A stretch of 64,000 nt of DNA from an uncultured Alteromonadaceae bacterium (GTDB lineage Bacteria > Pseudomonadota > Gammaproteobacteria > Enterobacterales > Alteromonadaceae). Under the pieces are notes generated by a model. That model saw only the letters and a program-made list of their open reading frames with translations, had not been told where the DNA came from and ran no database searches. A program made the translations under genes and the position numbers. Below, piece by piece: positions 53,357 through 63,104 of this stretch (within the stretch, counting starts at the first letter, position 1; every line of letters starts with the position of its first letter). The stretch spans positions 186,001 to 250,000 of the forward strand of contig CANLWS010000004.1 in assembly GCA_947494925.1 (NCBI GenBank), in the 5' to 3' direction.

Positions 53357-55697
53357 AGCCTTCGTTTCGCGCCATAATACACTCAGAACGAGGCTGCTTT
53401 TATTATTTTTGTTTCTCGTCGCCGTCATTCTCGCCGTAACCTTATTTGTCGTGCGACAAGCAACCTATGATCACTCCAATCAACAGCTACTTAATCACTC
53501 CCAGACTTCAGCCAGCGTCATTCGCGATAAAATTGATAACCAGTCCGAATTGCTCGAAACGGCATTAACAGATATCGCGAAAAATTTTAGTGTTATCCGA
53601 CTGATTGCAGGCGCAAAGGAAGATACTGCATCTTTGGCTTCAGCAATGCTCAACTATCAACAACGTCTGGATACTGACTTTTATATAGTACTTGATGAAA
53701 ACCAAGCCCCGTTGATCGCAAGCGATTCGATATTACTATCTGAACTCAATCAATCATTGGGCCAGGAGGGCACACGCTGGGTGCAAATTAACAACCAACA
53801 TTATCTGGTGGGAGCAAGTCCGGTGAAGTTTGTGCAAACTTCACGAAAGATCAATGGTTGGATTATTATGGGTGTCCACGCATCCCGGATTTTCAATCAG
53901 GAGTTGATTGAGTTGACAGGCTTGCAGGTTACCCTCTTGAAACCAGGGAAAACTCATTTGGTGCTTGGATCCACATTACCCGAACCTCAACTCAGTGCTT
54001 TGACAACTCAGTCCGTTTTGTTAGATGCATCACTGCATCCAATATCACTGCTAGATAAAAATTATATCTATGACATGGTTTCACTGTCTGATGAAAGCAT
54101 TTACTACATTATGTTGGCAACACCCGAAGAAGATGCCTATCTGTCATACTACGATCTTCTTGGTCAACTTATCCTGGTTCTATTCATCGCAGCGCTCATC
54201 GCGCTAGTTGCCGCCATGATGCTATCTAATTCGATCACCAACCCGATTCTAAAGTTAGTAAAAGCAACCAACCAAATTCGCCAGGGCGAATATACCAAAG
54301 ACTTTCCTGCATGCAGTACCAAGGAAGTTGACTCTCTAACATTTGCAATTAAGAGTATGCAGGATGGCATCGTAGAGCGAGAGGAGCAAATTCAGGAGCT
54401 CGCCTACTTCGACAAATTAACCTGCTTACCAAACCGCAACCAATTCAGCGAGCAATTAACAAAGTCTATTGCCAATAGCGACAAAGAACGGATTATGGTT
54501 GCTATGATGGACGTGGATCGATTTAAAGATATCAACGATACGGTGGGCCATCACACCGGTGATCGATTGTTGCAGCTGATTGCTGACAGGCTCAGAACTT
54601 ACTCAGTGGGTAATGATTTTTATGCGCGTATTGGTGGTGATGAATTCGGTCTGATTTTTACCGAAACCAACGGCCACAGTCCACAAATAATTGCCTCTGA
54701 AATCGCTGAATTATTTGACAAGCCATTTAATCTGGATGGCTTGGTTCTTGACGTGGCTGTCAGCATTGGCGTCGCACTTTATCCTTTTGACGCAGACGAT
54801 GCTCAAGGATTAATGCAGCGTGCGGATATTGCACTTTACAGCTGCAAAGATCATCATGACAGCTATGCAATCTACAAACCCGAACTGAATAAACACTCGG
54901 TCCAGAGACTAAACCTCATGTCTGAGTTGAAAGAAGCGCTGGCTGCGGGTCAACTGGAACTGTACTACCAACCTAAGCTTAGTGTCGCTTCAAATCAGAT
55001 TGAAAGTGTGGAATGTCTGATCCGCTGGATACATCCTGTGCATGGATTCATCCCACCAGATGATTTTATCGGCCTTGCAGAGCAAACCGGCGCTATACGC
55101 TATGTGACGCATTGGGGTTTGCGTGAAGCGCTTATGCAACAAAGGAAGTGGTGTCAGGCTGGACACGACCTGAACATGGCGGTAAATATTTCAGCCCTGG
55201 ATTTGGTGGATATGAAATTGCCAGCTTATGTCAGCGAACTATTGTCTGAATTTAATGTGGAACCTGAAAAGCTTACCCTTGAAGTCACAGAAAGCGCAAT
55301 CATGGGTGATCCTGAAAGCGCAATAAAAGCATTAAATACTTTGCGAAGAATGGGTATAGTATTGTCCATTGATGATTTTGGAACAGGGTTTTCTTCCATG
55401 GCACAGCTGAAAAAAATGCCCGTCGACGAACTCAAAATAGACAAAGCATTTGTATTAGACCTGGCAACAAACCAAGAAGACAAGGTGATGGTTAAAACCT
55501 TAGTAGCACTTGCTCATAACCTTGGCCTCAAGACCGTGGCTGAAGGAGTAGAAGATGAAGAGGCTCTAAATTATTTGCAACAGATAAATTGTACTAAAGC
55601 ACAGGGCTATCATTTAAGTCGTCCACTCCCAGCTGCCCAGTTTGATGAGTGGCATACCGAGTTTTTGCAACAGAAAGGACAGGATAAAATAGCGTGA
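53334..55697 (+). CDS. Membrane GGDEF/EAL cyclic-di-GMP enzyme
   Basis: About 787 residues. A first membrane helix (LLLFLFLVAVILAVTLFVV), a ~230-residue periplasmic sensor (dCache-like by layout), a second helix (LILVLFIAALIALVAAMMLS), a HAMP segment, then GGDEF (RIGGDEFGLIF, with MMDVDRFKDIND) and EAL (ESVECLIRW, EVTESAIM, DDFGTGFSSM, KIDKAFV, VAEGVE). The EAL triad reads ECL but the catalytic Glu is kept. No RxxD inhibitory site is seen 5 residues before GGDEF. Starts at 53334 or 53349 are equally possible. The periplasmic part may sense the copper protein encoded just upstream. Confidence 0.9.
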   Translation: MSFLTMIKAFVSRHNTLRTRLLLLFLFLVAVILAVTLFVVRQATYDHSNQQLLNHSQTSASVIRDKIDNQSELLETALTDIAKNFSVIRLIAGAKEDTASLASAMLNYQQRLDTDFYIVLDENQAPLIASDSILLSELNQSLGQEGTRWVQINNQHYLVGASPVKFVQTSRKINGWIIMGVHASRIFNQELIELTGLQVTLLKPGKTHLVLGSTLPEPQLSALTTQSVLLDASLHPISLLDKNYIYDMVSLSDESIYYIMLATPEEDAYLSYYDLLGQLILVLFIAALIALVAAMMLSNSITNPILKLVKATNQIRQGEYTKDFPACSTKEVDSLTFAIKSMQDGIVEREEQIQELAYFDKLTCLPNRNQFSEQLTKSIANSDKERIMVAMMDVDRFKDINDTVGHHTGDRLLQLIADRLRTYSVGNDFYARIGGDEFGLIFTETNGHSPQIIASEIAELFDKPFNLDGLVLDVAVSIGVALYPFDADDAQGLMQRADIALYSCKDHHDSYAIYKPELNKHSVQRLNLMSELKEALAAGQLELYYQPKLSVASNQIESVECLIRWIHPVHGFIPPDDFIGLAEQTGAIRYVTHWGLREALMQQRKWCQAGHDLNMAVNISALDLVDMKLPAYVSELLSEFNVEPEKLTLEVTESAIMGDPESAIKALNTLRRMGIVLSIDDFGTGFSSMAQLKKMPVDELKIDKAFVLDLATNQEDKVMVKTLVALAHNLGLKTVAEGVEDEEALNYLQQINCTKAQGYHLSRPLPAAQFDEWHTEFLQQKGQDKIA

Positions 55698-56911
55698 GAT
55701 GCAAAGCACTTGCGGCCCTGGCTGGCTGCGGCTTGTTTATTGCGCAGCTACAAGCAATAGAATTATCAGGGGTTGTTCAGGCGAACCTTACCCTTGCTGA
55801 CGATGCCAATAGCTTTATCAATGACGGTACTGACATATTGCGATTTGATGAAAGCGCCTTCAATGCTCAGCAGGCAGTATTGCGAGCCCAGCAAGACCTG
55901 GGCTCTTCATTTACTCTGGATGTAGTGGCAAATTATTATCAGGATGGTGAGCAGAATATTGGCTTTTCCCAGGCTCAGCTCCTTTATAAACCCCTCAGTC
56001 AGGACACAGTTAAATTTAAAGCAAGAGCCGGGTTCTTCTATCCTGCAATGTCCCTGGAAAATGTCGATCTTGGTTGGTTGTCCCCATTCACTTACACCCA
56101 ATCGGCAATCAATAGTTGGATTGGAGAGGAATTGCGCACGGCAGGCCTGGAGTTGAGTCTTTATAGTCCGGGTCGTGCACGCAGAAGCCCATGGTCATGG
56201 GCATTCCACGCAGCGGCATTCAAAGGTAACGACCCATTGGGAACCGTAATTAGCTGGCGAGGTTTTGCGATGCATGACAGACAAAGCCTCAACAATGACA
56301 GATTAAACTTCGCTCCCTATCCTACTGTAATAGACCAGGATATTATCTGGCACCCAGCATGGGTTGAACCCTTTCACGAAATAGATGGGCGTTTGGGTTT
56401 TTACATCGGTGCACATCTGGATTACTTTAAACAATCCAGCTTTCGGTACTACTATTACGACAATATGGCCGACCCCTTAGCCCTGAATGATCAGAGGTTG
56501 TATGGCTGGCGGACCAAGTTTCACTCCTTTGCTGCTCAGCACAAAATAACAGCTGATACTCGTATTGTAAGTCAACTAATGACTGGCAGCACAGCCATGG
56601 GCGATCGGTTTGTTTATGCAGATTTTGATGCCTTTTATTTAATGCTGAGTCATAAAATAGACAAACATCGCGTGAGCTTTCGTTTTGACAGATTCAGGGT
56701 CCAGGAAGACGATATTATTCCCATTGACATTAATAGTAGCGATGGATTTGGTTTTACTTTGGCTTGGCGATACAGCTGGCGGGAAAACTGGCAATTTGGC
56801 GTGGAACAGCACTACAACAAGAATCGCGCACAGAATCGCACAACATTAGGCCTGAACCCTGAAACTGAACAAAGCCAGACACTAGTGGTTTTACAATATC
56901 GTTGGAAATGA
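55694..56911 (+). CDS. Predicted outer-membrane beta-barrel protein
   Basis: A 405-residue protein with a signal peptide (ALAALAGCGLFIAQLQA) and alternating amphipathic beta-strands throughout, ending in YRWK. Porin-like strands such as FRYYYYDNM and TLAWRYSWRENWQFGVEQHY are visible. No family is recognised beyond the barrel pattern. It begins 4 bases inside the GGDEF/EAL gene, so it is the third gene of that operon. Confidence 0.75.
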   Translation: MRCKALAALAGCGLFIAQLQAIELSGVVQANLTLADDANSFINDGTDILRFDESAFNAQQAVLRAQQDLGSSFTLDVVANYYQDGEQNIGFSQAQLLYKPLSQDTVKFKARAGFFYPAMSLENVDLGWLSPFTYTQSAINSWIGEELRTAGLELSLYSPGRARRSPWSWAFHAAAFKGNDPLGTVISWRGFAMHDRQSLNNDRLNFAPYPTVIDQDIIWHPAWVEPFHEIDGRLGFYIGAHLDYFKQSSFRYYYYDNMADPLALNDQRLYGWRTKFHSFAAQHKITADTRIVSQLMTGSTAMGDRFVYADFDAFYLMLSHKIDKHRVSFRFDRFRVQEDDIIPIDINSSDGFGFTLAWRYSWRENWQFGVEQHYNKNRAQNRTTLGLNPETEQSQTLVVLQYRWK

Positions 56912-56929
56912 ATGGCAGGTTAAAAAAAT

Positions 56930-56957
56930 AAAAAGCCGGTTTCAACGCCGGCTTTTT
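56930..56957. terminator. Bidirectional rho-independent terminator
   Basis: AAAAAGCCGG (56930-56939) and CCGGCTTTTT (56948-56957) pair around an 8-base loop, with T-runs on both strands. It serves the convergent barrel and DUF481 genes. Confidence 0.88.
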
Positions 56958-56977
56958 GTTGAGCTCATCAAATGTGC

Positions 56978-57715
56978 TTAAAAGAAGGTATATACCAGTG
57001 TTACTGCAGTTTGGGTATCAAGGTTATCAAGGCCCTCAGCAACATCAGTATTGTGATCAAGTGTCACAGAGAACTTCATTGCTAGTGACCCATTTAGTTG
57101 AGCCGAGACGGACGTCTCTGCCTTTGATTTAGTGTTGTCAGAACCGACTTCAGTACTCAGTGTTTGTTTAAAGGTTGCTGTTTCGGAGATTTTCCACTGA
57201 TAATCTAACGCGCCACGAACAATCGCACCATTAATGCTTTCTCCATCCAATGATTCAGCGAATGAATAGCCCGGACCGATACTGTACTCAAACTTACTCG
57301 TATCCGTATCCCAGACTTTCTGGCTCCAACCAGCGGCAACAGTTCCCTGATATTCAAAACTGCTGAACCTGTCATCTTCATATGAAAGGAATCCGAATAA
57401 ACGGTGATCAGGATTTTCCAGTTTATAATTCGCCTGACCCGACAAAAAATACTTTTGCGCCGTGGTCTGACTATCGTCCTCACCCGTTTCCAGTACAACT
57501 TCATCCTTTTTGTACAACCCTTCTGCAACGAAATCGTTGCTCCAGCTTTCTAATTCCTGATGGGCAGAAAGCTTAGCCTTCATTGAAGTGGTTTCGGTGT
57601 TTCCTGTCGTGACAATCAAACCGAATTCGCCATCCATTGTAAAAGGTTTAGCTTCGTCTTCAGCTTGTGCCCCAAACGCACAAAGTATTGTCGTCAATAA
57701 CAGTGTTTTTTTCAT
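56978..57715 (-). CDS. DUF481 family outer-membrane protein
   Basis: A 245-residue DUF481 protein (YdiY/salt-induced type) with a signal peptide (LLLTTILCAFGAQA). Typical strands: GEFGLIVTTGNTETTSMKAK, YFLSGQANYKL and the C-terminal TAVTLVYTFF ending in Phe, a beta-barrel signature. It is a paralogue of the next gene. Confidence 0.88.
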   Translation of the reverse strand: MKKTLLLTTILCAFGAQAEDEAKPFTMDGEFGLIVTTGNTETTSMKAKLSAHQELESWSNDFVAEGLYKKDEVVLETGEDDSQTTAQKYFLSGQANYKLENPDHRLFGFLSYEDDRFSSFEYQGTVAAGWSQKVWDTDTSKFEYSIGPGYSFAESLDGESINGAIVRGALDYQWKISETATFKQTLSTEVGSDNTKSKAETSVSAQLNGSLAMKFSVTLDHNTDVAEGLDNLDTQTAVTLVYTFF

Positions 57716-57872
57716 TTGATTAATCCTAATTCCTTAATTTTATTGTAATTACTATTGATGCTTGTATAGGCGTTATATTTAAAATTCAATTTGCTACTGC
57801 ATCGTAAAAGCAATTTTGGTTCCACTTGCTGATACCATGCCAATCTAATCATTGTTCGCTGTCAAAATAGTT

Positions 57873-58667
57873 TTAAAAAAATTGGTATACCAGTGTGACT
57901 GCGGTTTCTGTATCCAGACTTTTACCTAAATTGTCAGGGCTCTTATTGTGGATCATGTTGACAGACAACTTCATTGCTAAAGACCCATTAATTTTCGCCG
58001 CTAATGAGGTCTCTGAAACGGAGCGAGAAAAATCTGAGTCTGCTTCGGTACTGATAAACTGCCTGAACGTTGCCTTGTCACTCAGTTTTCTTTCATACTC
58101 CATCGCGGCCCGAATTATCATGCCCATCTGGTCTTCACCCTGCTCAGGGCTGTTTAATCTGGACATCGCATATCCGGGACCTACGCTGTAACGAAACTCG
58201 CTAACTTCGTCTTCCCATAATTGTTCGCTCCAACCCACCGCCAGAGCAGCTTGATAATCATATTGATTAAATCTGTCATCTTCATATTCGCCATACATGA
58301 ACAGACGCCTGGTTGGATCACCAAGTTTGTAATCCGACTGCGCTGACATAAATATTTTTTGCGCACTGGTGACACGCTCCTGTTCCCCGTCTACATCCCG
58401 TTCATTCTGCTTATATAAAAAATTGGCAATGTATTGGTTGCTCCAATCTCGCATATTGTGAGTAGCATTGACTTTACCTTTCAGGGTGGTGCCCTGGGTG
58501 TTACCTCCGGCAAGCAGAATACCTAACTCACCGGTCATTTTAAATTCTTCGCTTCCATCAGTATCAAATGCAGGAACGTCAGCAAGATATAGTGATTGCA
58601 TGACATTTAATTTGGCTAAACTCTGGGAACTGGCAAAACATAATAATATGGCGCAAATTAGCTTCAT
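57873..58667 (-). CDS. DUF481 family outer-membrane protein, paralogue
   Basis: A 264-residue DUF481 protein with a signal peptide (LICAILLCFASSQSLA). It matches its neighbour along the whole mature part (GELGILLAGGNTQGTTLKGK, YQAALAVGWSEQLWEDE, TAVTLVYQFF). I start at 58667; an upstream ATG at 58718 would add 17 residues ahead of the signal peptide. The 157-base gap and separate leader sequences suggest a tandem duplication with independent expression. Confidence 0.87.
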   Translation of the reverse strand: MKLICAILLCFASSQSLAKLNVMQSLYLADVPAFDTDGSEEFKMTGELGILLAGGNTQGTTLKGKVNATHNMRDWSNQYIANFLYKQNERDVDGEQERVTSAQKIFMSAQSDYKLGDPTRRLFMYGEYEDDRFNQYDYQAALAVGWSEQLWEDEVSEFRYSVGPGYAMSRLNSPEQGEDQMGMIIRAAMEYERKLSDKATFRQFISTEADSDFSRSVSETSLAAKINGSLAMKLSVNMIHNKSPDNLGKSLDTETAVTLVYQFF

Positions 58668-58881
58668 GGTTCTGGTAACAATGTTAATAAATTGACTGGG
58701 TGAAGCTATTGTAAACAATAACTGTAACTAATTGCACCAAGAGAATTGTATAAAAATCAACCAAATATATCATCCATGATACGTTTGTATGCCAAATTAT
58801 ACCTATATGTATCCAATCGACTACATTTTTAGCCATTCCGCACGTTATGTTTCCAAAAAACGACGGTATGCTAATGTCTAA

Positions 58882-59718
58882 CTAGTGGGAAGAAGGGTGC
58901 ATAATAGCCAGTACTTTATTAGCTTCCATCTTGGCATAATTCAAGGCATCGTCGAGCAATTCATCATCCAGACCGGTACTTTCCAGAACAACTGGATTCA
59001 CTAAGTCTTTGGTTGCATAAACATCATTATTCACCAGCGCAACTGCTACTCTGACAGCAGTATGCATGATACCAATTTCTTTGTTAGTAATTGCTTTGTC
59101 TTCATCGTGTATCGACACAATTGGAAAGTGCAACTGAGTCGGGAGCCGCCAAAGTTTGAGTATTTCTGCACTGCAATCTGCGTAAGAGAAGCCTAATGTC
59201 TGTTTTTGCAGCTTCCAGGGAGAGACCTGTTGGTCAAACTTCTGACATAAATTAGCCAAAGTTGCATTTTCAGTAGTGACGACTAGTTCACCCAGGTTAT
59301 GCAACAACCCGAGTAAAAAGAACCGTTCACTCCCCCTAATCTTGCATAGCTTAGCCAAATGTTTAGCAACCAGACCCGCATAAATACTTTGTTGCCAGAA
59401 TCGTTTCAGATCAATATCGCTGTTGGCAAAATGCTGAAAAGCAGTACTGGCAGTTTCCGCCATCACCAAGTTATACAGGGCTTCTCCACCTATTACATTG
59501 ACCGCTTTTGTCAGGCTATCAACCTGCGAACGAAATCGAAACAACGGGCTGTTCGCCAATTTGAGCAATTTGGACGCCATGGAAGGATCCAGACTGACTA
59601 AATTTGCGATATCTTCAATCGCTGAATTGTCGTCATCCAGCATTTTTCTGATCCGCAAACAAATGTCGGGAAGAGCAAACGAATTTGTTGCCTTAACAGC
59701 GTATTCCGAAACCTGCAT
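58882..59718 (-). CDS. HDOD domain protein
   Basis: A 278-residue HDOD protein. LVSLDPSMASKLLKLANSPLF and AVNVIGGEALYNLVM are domain motifs; the HD-like position reads LLHNLGEL, lacking the Asp, so it is a binding domain and not an active phosphohydrolase. HDOD proteins commonly act in cyclic-di-GMP or chemotaxis-linked signalling. It is transcribed alone, divergent from the WS/DGAT gene. Confidence 0.9.
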   Translation of the reverse strand: MQVSEYAVKATNSFALPDICLRIRKMLDDDNSAIEDIANLVSLDPSMASKLLKLANSPLFRFRSQVDSLTKAVNVIGGEALYNLVMAETASTAFQHFANSDIDLKRFWQQSIYAGLVAKHLAKLCKIRGSERFFLLGLLHNLGELVVTTENATLANLCQKFDQQVSPWKLQKQTLGFSYADCSAEILKLWRLPTQLHFPIVSIHDEDKAITNKEIGIMHTAVRVAVALVNNDVYATKDLVNPVVLESTGLDDELLDDALNYAKMEANKVLAIMHPSSH

Positions 59719-59919
59719 TGATTTGATGTGCCTCTTTCACGTCTCAAGTGGCGGACAGTATATACGCAAATCCTGCTTTGGTCAGGTAGCGAAGGAGAAT
59801 TGTTAAGACATTATATTGCACATGAGTATCTGAATTCATACAAATTAACTATTGACCTTTACAATCAGCAAGGTAGTGTGTTTTTACAATTGGTTAACAA
59901 AGATATTCGGGATGGCATT

Positions 59920-61368
59920 ATGGAAGAATTGTCCGGCTTAGATGCATCATTTCTGTATTTAGAAACACCTAAAGTGCCGATGCACATCGGTGGTGTCGCT
60001 ATATTGGAAGGTTCTTTAAAGTTTGAAGACTTTCGACAGTATATTGCAGACCGCGTCCACACTGTTCCAAAGCTGACCCAAAAACTTGTTACCATCCCAA
60101 TGAGTCTTGACCGACCCTATTGGGTAGAAGATCCTGATTTTGATTTAAACCTTCACCTTCACCATACCGCCTTGCCAGCGCCAGGCGGTTGGAAAGAACT
60201 TCGTTATCTGGCTTCCAGGTTGTTCTCACAACAATTAAACCGGGACCGACCACTTTGGGAGTTTATAGTGGTTGAAGGTGTAGATTCTATTGCCCAGGTT
60301 CCTAAGGGTTCTGTGGCGCTCATCAGTAAAGTTCACCATGCTGGATTTGATGGCAAATCCGGTGCAGACCTGATGCAAATGCTCTTTGACGTTTCACCTA
60401 AACCCCGCCCTGTTCCGCCAGTGGTGAAAAAGCCAATTGAAGAAGTGCCAGGGGCAGTTGGATTGATGGCCAAAAGCGCATACAACTTTATGACCCGTCC
60501 GGGTAAATTACCCGGCTTGTTATGGGACACCGGGAAAGCGACGTTGAAGGCAGGGTATATGACTCGGGTGCAGGGCATCAAAATGCCGACCATCCCTTTC
60601 AGAGCGCCAAAAACTCGTTTCAATGATACGGTCGAAGCGGAACGTAAATGGGACTCGGCAATTCTTGATTTGCAACGGGTAAAAGCGATTCGAAAAGTTG
60701 TAGAAGGTGCCACCTTAAATGATGTTATTTTGGCTATTTGCGGTGGTGCGTTACGTCGATACTTGTTAGAAAAGAATGAACTGCCGGAAAAACCTCTTGT
60801 TGCAATGGTACCTGTCTCTACGAGAACTGAAGATGAAAAGAATGCCATGGGTAACCAGGTATCAGGTATGTATATTCAACTTGCTACAGAAGTTGAAGAC
60901 CCTATTGAAAGACTGCGCAAGATACACGTCAACACCCTTGTAGGAAAGCTTTATCAGGACGCCATAGATGCCAGAAGCCTGATGGGTTTTGCTGAACTAA
61001 TTCCATTTGGCCTGGCTGGTGTAGCGGCTCGTTTTTACAGTCGAACAGCTATTGCCAAGCGACATAACCCGTTTTTCAATCTGGTCATAACCAATGTACC
61101 CGGCCCCAATATTCCTTTGTACCTGGCAGGCCACAAGTTGTTAGTAAACATGGGGACTGCGCCAATATTTGATGGCATGGGTCTGATACTACCTATTGTC
61201 AGCTACAACGGGCTGATTTCTATTAGCCCAACCAGTTCAGTTAACCTGATGCCTGATTTAGATGTTTTTTCCCGTTATATCCGGGAGTCAGCCAATGAGC
61301 TGGAAGCCGCTGCAGAAGAAAAAATGCGAAATATGGAAGCCTTTAATGCGTTGTTGGAACGCGAATAA
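59920..61368 (+). CDS. Wax ester synthase / diacylglycerol acyltransferase
   Basis: A 482-residue WS/DGAT. The catalytic HHxxxDG is HHAGFDG at 139-145; PLWEFIVVEG, the C-terminal NLVITNVPGPNIPLY and SYNGLISISPT are family motifs. It makes wax esters or triacylglycerol from acyl-CoA. Start at 59920 (MEELSGLDASFLYLETP) matches the family N-terminus. Followed by two alpha/beta hydrolases in the same direction. Confidence 0.93.
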   Translation: MEELSGLDASFLYLETPKVPMHIGGVAILEGSLKFEDFRQYIADRVHTVPKLTQKLVTIPMSLDRPYWVEDPDFDLNLHLHHTALPAPGGWKELRYLASRLFSQQLNRDRPLWEFIVVEGVDSIAQVPKGSVALISKVHHAGFDGKSGADLMQMLFDVSPKPRPVPPVVKKPIEEVPGAVGLMAKSAYNFMTRPGKLPGLLWDTGKATLKAGYMTRVQGIKMPTIPFRAPKTRFNDTVEAERKWDSAILDLQRVKAIRKVVEGATLNDVILAICGGALRRYLLEKNELPEKPLVAMVPVSTRTEDEKNAMGNQVSGMYIQLATEVEDPIERLRKIHVNTLVGKLYQDAIDARSLMGFAELIPFGLAGVAARFYSRTAIAKRHNPFFNLVITNVPGPNIPLYLAGHKLLVNMGTAPIFDGMGLILPIVSYNGLISISPTSSVNLMPDLDVFSRYIRESANELEAAAEEKMRNMEAFNALLERE

Positions 61369-61389
61369 CTATATTATTGAGTAGATTTT

Positions 61390-62193
61390 ATGAGTCGTGA
61401 TTTAGTAGAGCAACCGAGCAATAAACCGTCATTATTGCACTTCTTCTCTGAAAGCCGCACAGTGCTGGAATTCGGATTAACCAGTATTATGATGCCCTTG
61501 CTTTTGCAGGCCCCAAAGGGGGACGGTCATCCTGTTTTGGTTATTCCTGGATTTATGGCAAGTGACTTTAGCACTAAGCCAATCAGGCGTTTTCTGAAGG
61601 CAAAAGGGTATGATGCGCATGGTTGGGGACTAGGTCGAAACCTGGGAACTCAGATAGTGGGTGGAGACAAAATTATCAGTGATGCCCTGATTAATCGGGT
61701 ATTAGAATTGCACGTCAAACATAATTGCAAAGTGAGCATCGTGGGTTGGAGTCTGGGTGGGATACTTGCGCGGGAAATAGCGCGTATTATTCCGGAATAT
61801 GTCAGACAGGTGATATCCCTTGGAAGTCCTTTTAACGGTCCAAAAGGCTCAGCACCCGTCGCCTCAAAATTTTTCGAAATGATTAATGGTGATATTGGGA
61901 GTCGTGAACCTGATGCTTTGCGCAGGATGTTACTACCACCTCCAGTTCCAAGCAGCGCAATCTTCTCACGCACTGACGGTATCGCCCATTGGCAAGCCTG
62001 TATTGATTCCGAGGAATCCCATATTCATCAAACAGAAAACATAGAAGTCAAAGGCAGCCACATGGGCTTAGGACACAATCCTCAGGTCATTTGGATAGTA
62101 GCCAATCGTTTAGCGCAACAGGAAGGTGAGTGGCGTCCATTCCTGGACAATAAAATGCATCAGGTTTTGTTTCCGGATCCGAATAAGGCTTAA
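61390..62193 (+). CDS. Alpha/beta hydrolase (esterase/lipase-like)
   Basis: A 267-residue hydrolase with VIPGFMASDF at the oxyanion region, GWSLGG with nucleophile S121, and LGSPFNG. A His near the end in GSHMGLGHNPQV completes the triad. It follows the WS/DGAT gene by 21 bases. It may be a lipase for the esters made or act on acyl chains in the same pathway. Confidence 0.87.
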   Translation: MSRDLVEQPSNKPSLLHFFSESRTVLEFGLTSIMMPLLLQAPKGDGHPVLVIPGFMASDFSTKPIRRFLKAKGYDAHGWGLGRNLGTQIVGGDKIISDALINRVLELHVKHNCKVSIVGWSLGGILAREIARIIPEYVRQVISLGSPFNGPKGSAPVASKFFEMINGDIGSREPDALRRMLLPPPVPSSAIFSRTDGIAHWQACIDSEESHIHQTENIEVKGSHMGLGHNPQVIWIVANRLAQQEGEWRPFLDNKMHQVLFPDPNKA

Positions 62194-62198
62194 ATTCA

Positions 62199-63104
62199 TT
62201 GAGTGTGTTATACCATCCTGAAAAACATATCCATGCCAATGGGATAGAGTTATGTGTGGACAGTTTTGGCGATCAGGAACATCCACCAATACTGCTAATC
62301 ATGGGACTAGCAACACAGCTTATCCACTGGGATGATGAGTTTTGTAAATCCCTGGCCGAGAAAGGCTTTTGGGTAATTCGTTTCGACAATCGGGATATTG
62401 GTAAAAGTACCAAATTCAAGCACCACAAGGCGCCTGGCCTTACTGCTTTTCTGGCTCATCAATGGTTTGGCAGAAAGCTGCGTTCTCCTTACTACCTAAA
62501 TGATATGGCTAAGGACACTTTTGGTCTGATGGATGCGCTTTCAATAGAGCGAGCGCATATAGTTGGGGTTTCCATGGGTGGCATGATTGCACAAACTATG
62601 GCCATTGTTGACCCTGAGCGCGTTATATCTCTGACGTCCATCATGTCCACAACTGGTGCGCGATCCTTGCCAAAGGCCAAAGCTTCAGTTTCATTCAAAA
62701 TGCTGCGGCCGGTTCCCAAAGACGAAGAAGGTTATGTGCAACAGGCTCTGGAGATGTGGCAACTATTGCATGGACCACACTACCCCTTTGATACGCAAAG
62801 AATTGAAAATCTTTTAAGACGAGCTCGCCAAAGAAGCTTTTATCCCAAAGGTATACTCAGACAGCTCAGCGCCATCATCGCATCTGGAGACAGAACTCCG
62901 CGACTTGTCGACGTCAAAGTCCCTACTCTAGTGATGCATGGAGACGCAGACCCTTTAGTACCTTATGCCTGTGGTGAAGCAACAGCTGCCGCTATCCCTG
63001 CTGCCAGATTTAAAACACTCAAAGGCATGGGACATACTCTGCCTAAACAATTGTGGGAGCAAATGATCGACGAAATAACGCACTTAGCCAAAGCGGCTCA
63101 ATAG
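62199..63104 (+). CDS. Alpha/beta hydrolase
   Basis: A 301-residue hydrolase; GVSMGG has the nucleophile S125, HGDADPLVP supplies the Asp and GMGHTLP the His. The start is a TTG at 62199 or GTG at 62205; there is no in-frame ATG before residue ~36. AAGG upstream supports this. It follows the previous hydrolase by 5 bases. The 3' end overlaps the convergent SDR by 21 bases. Confidence 0.88.
   Translation: MSVLYHPEKHIHANGIELCVDSFGDQEHPPILLIMGLATQLIHWDDEFCKSLAEKGFWVIRFDNRDIGKSTKFKHHKAPGLTAFLAHQWFGRKLRSPYYLNDMAKDTFGLMDALSIERAHIVGVSMGGMIAQTMAIVDPERVISLTSIMSTTGARSLPKAKASVSFKMLRPVPKDEEGYVQQALEMWQLLHGPHYPFDTQRIENLLRRARQRSFYPKGILRQLSAIIASGDRTPRLVDVKVPTLVMHGDADPLVPYACGEATAAAIPAARFKTLKGMGHTLPKQLWEQMIDEITHLAKAAQ

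Noticed and set aside
58882-59718. HDOD protein as an active HD phosphohydrolase
   Set aside because: The HD pair is not conserved (HN in LLHNLGEL).
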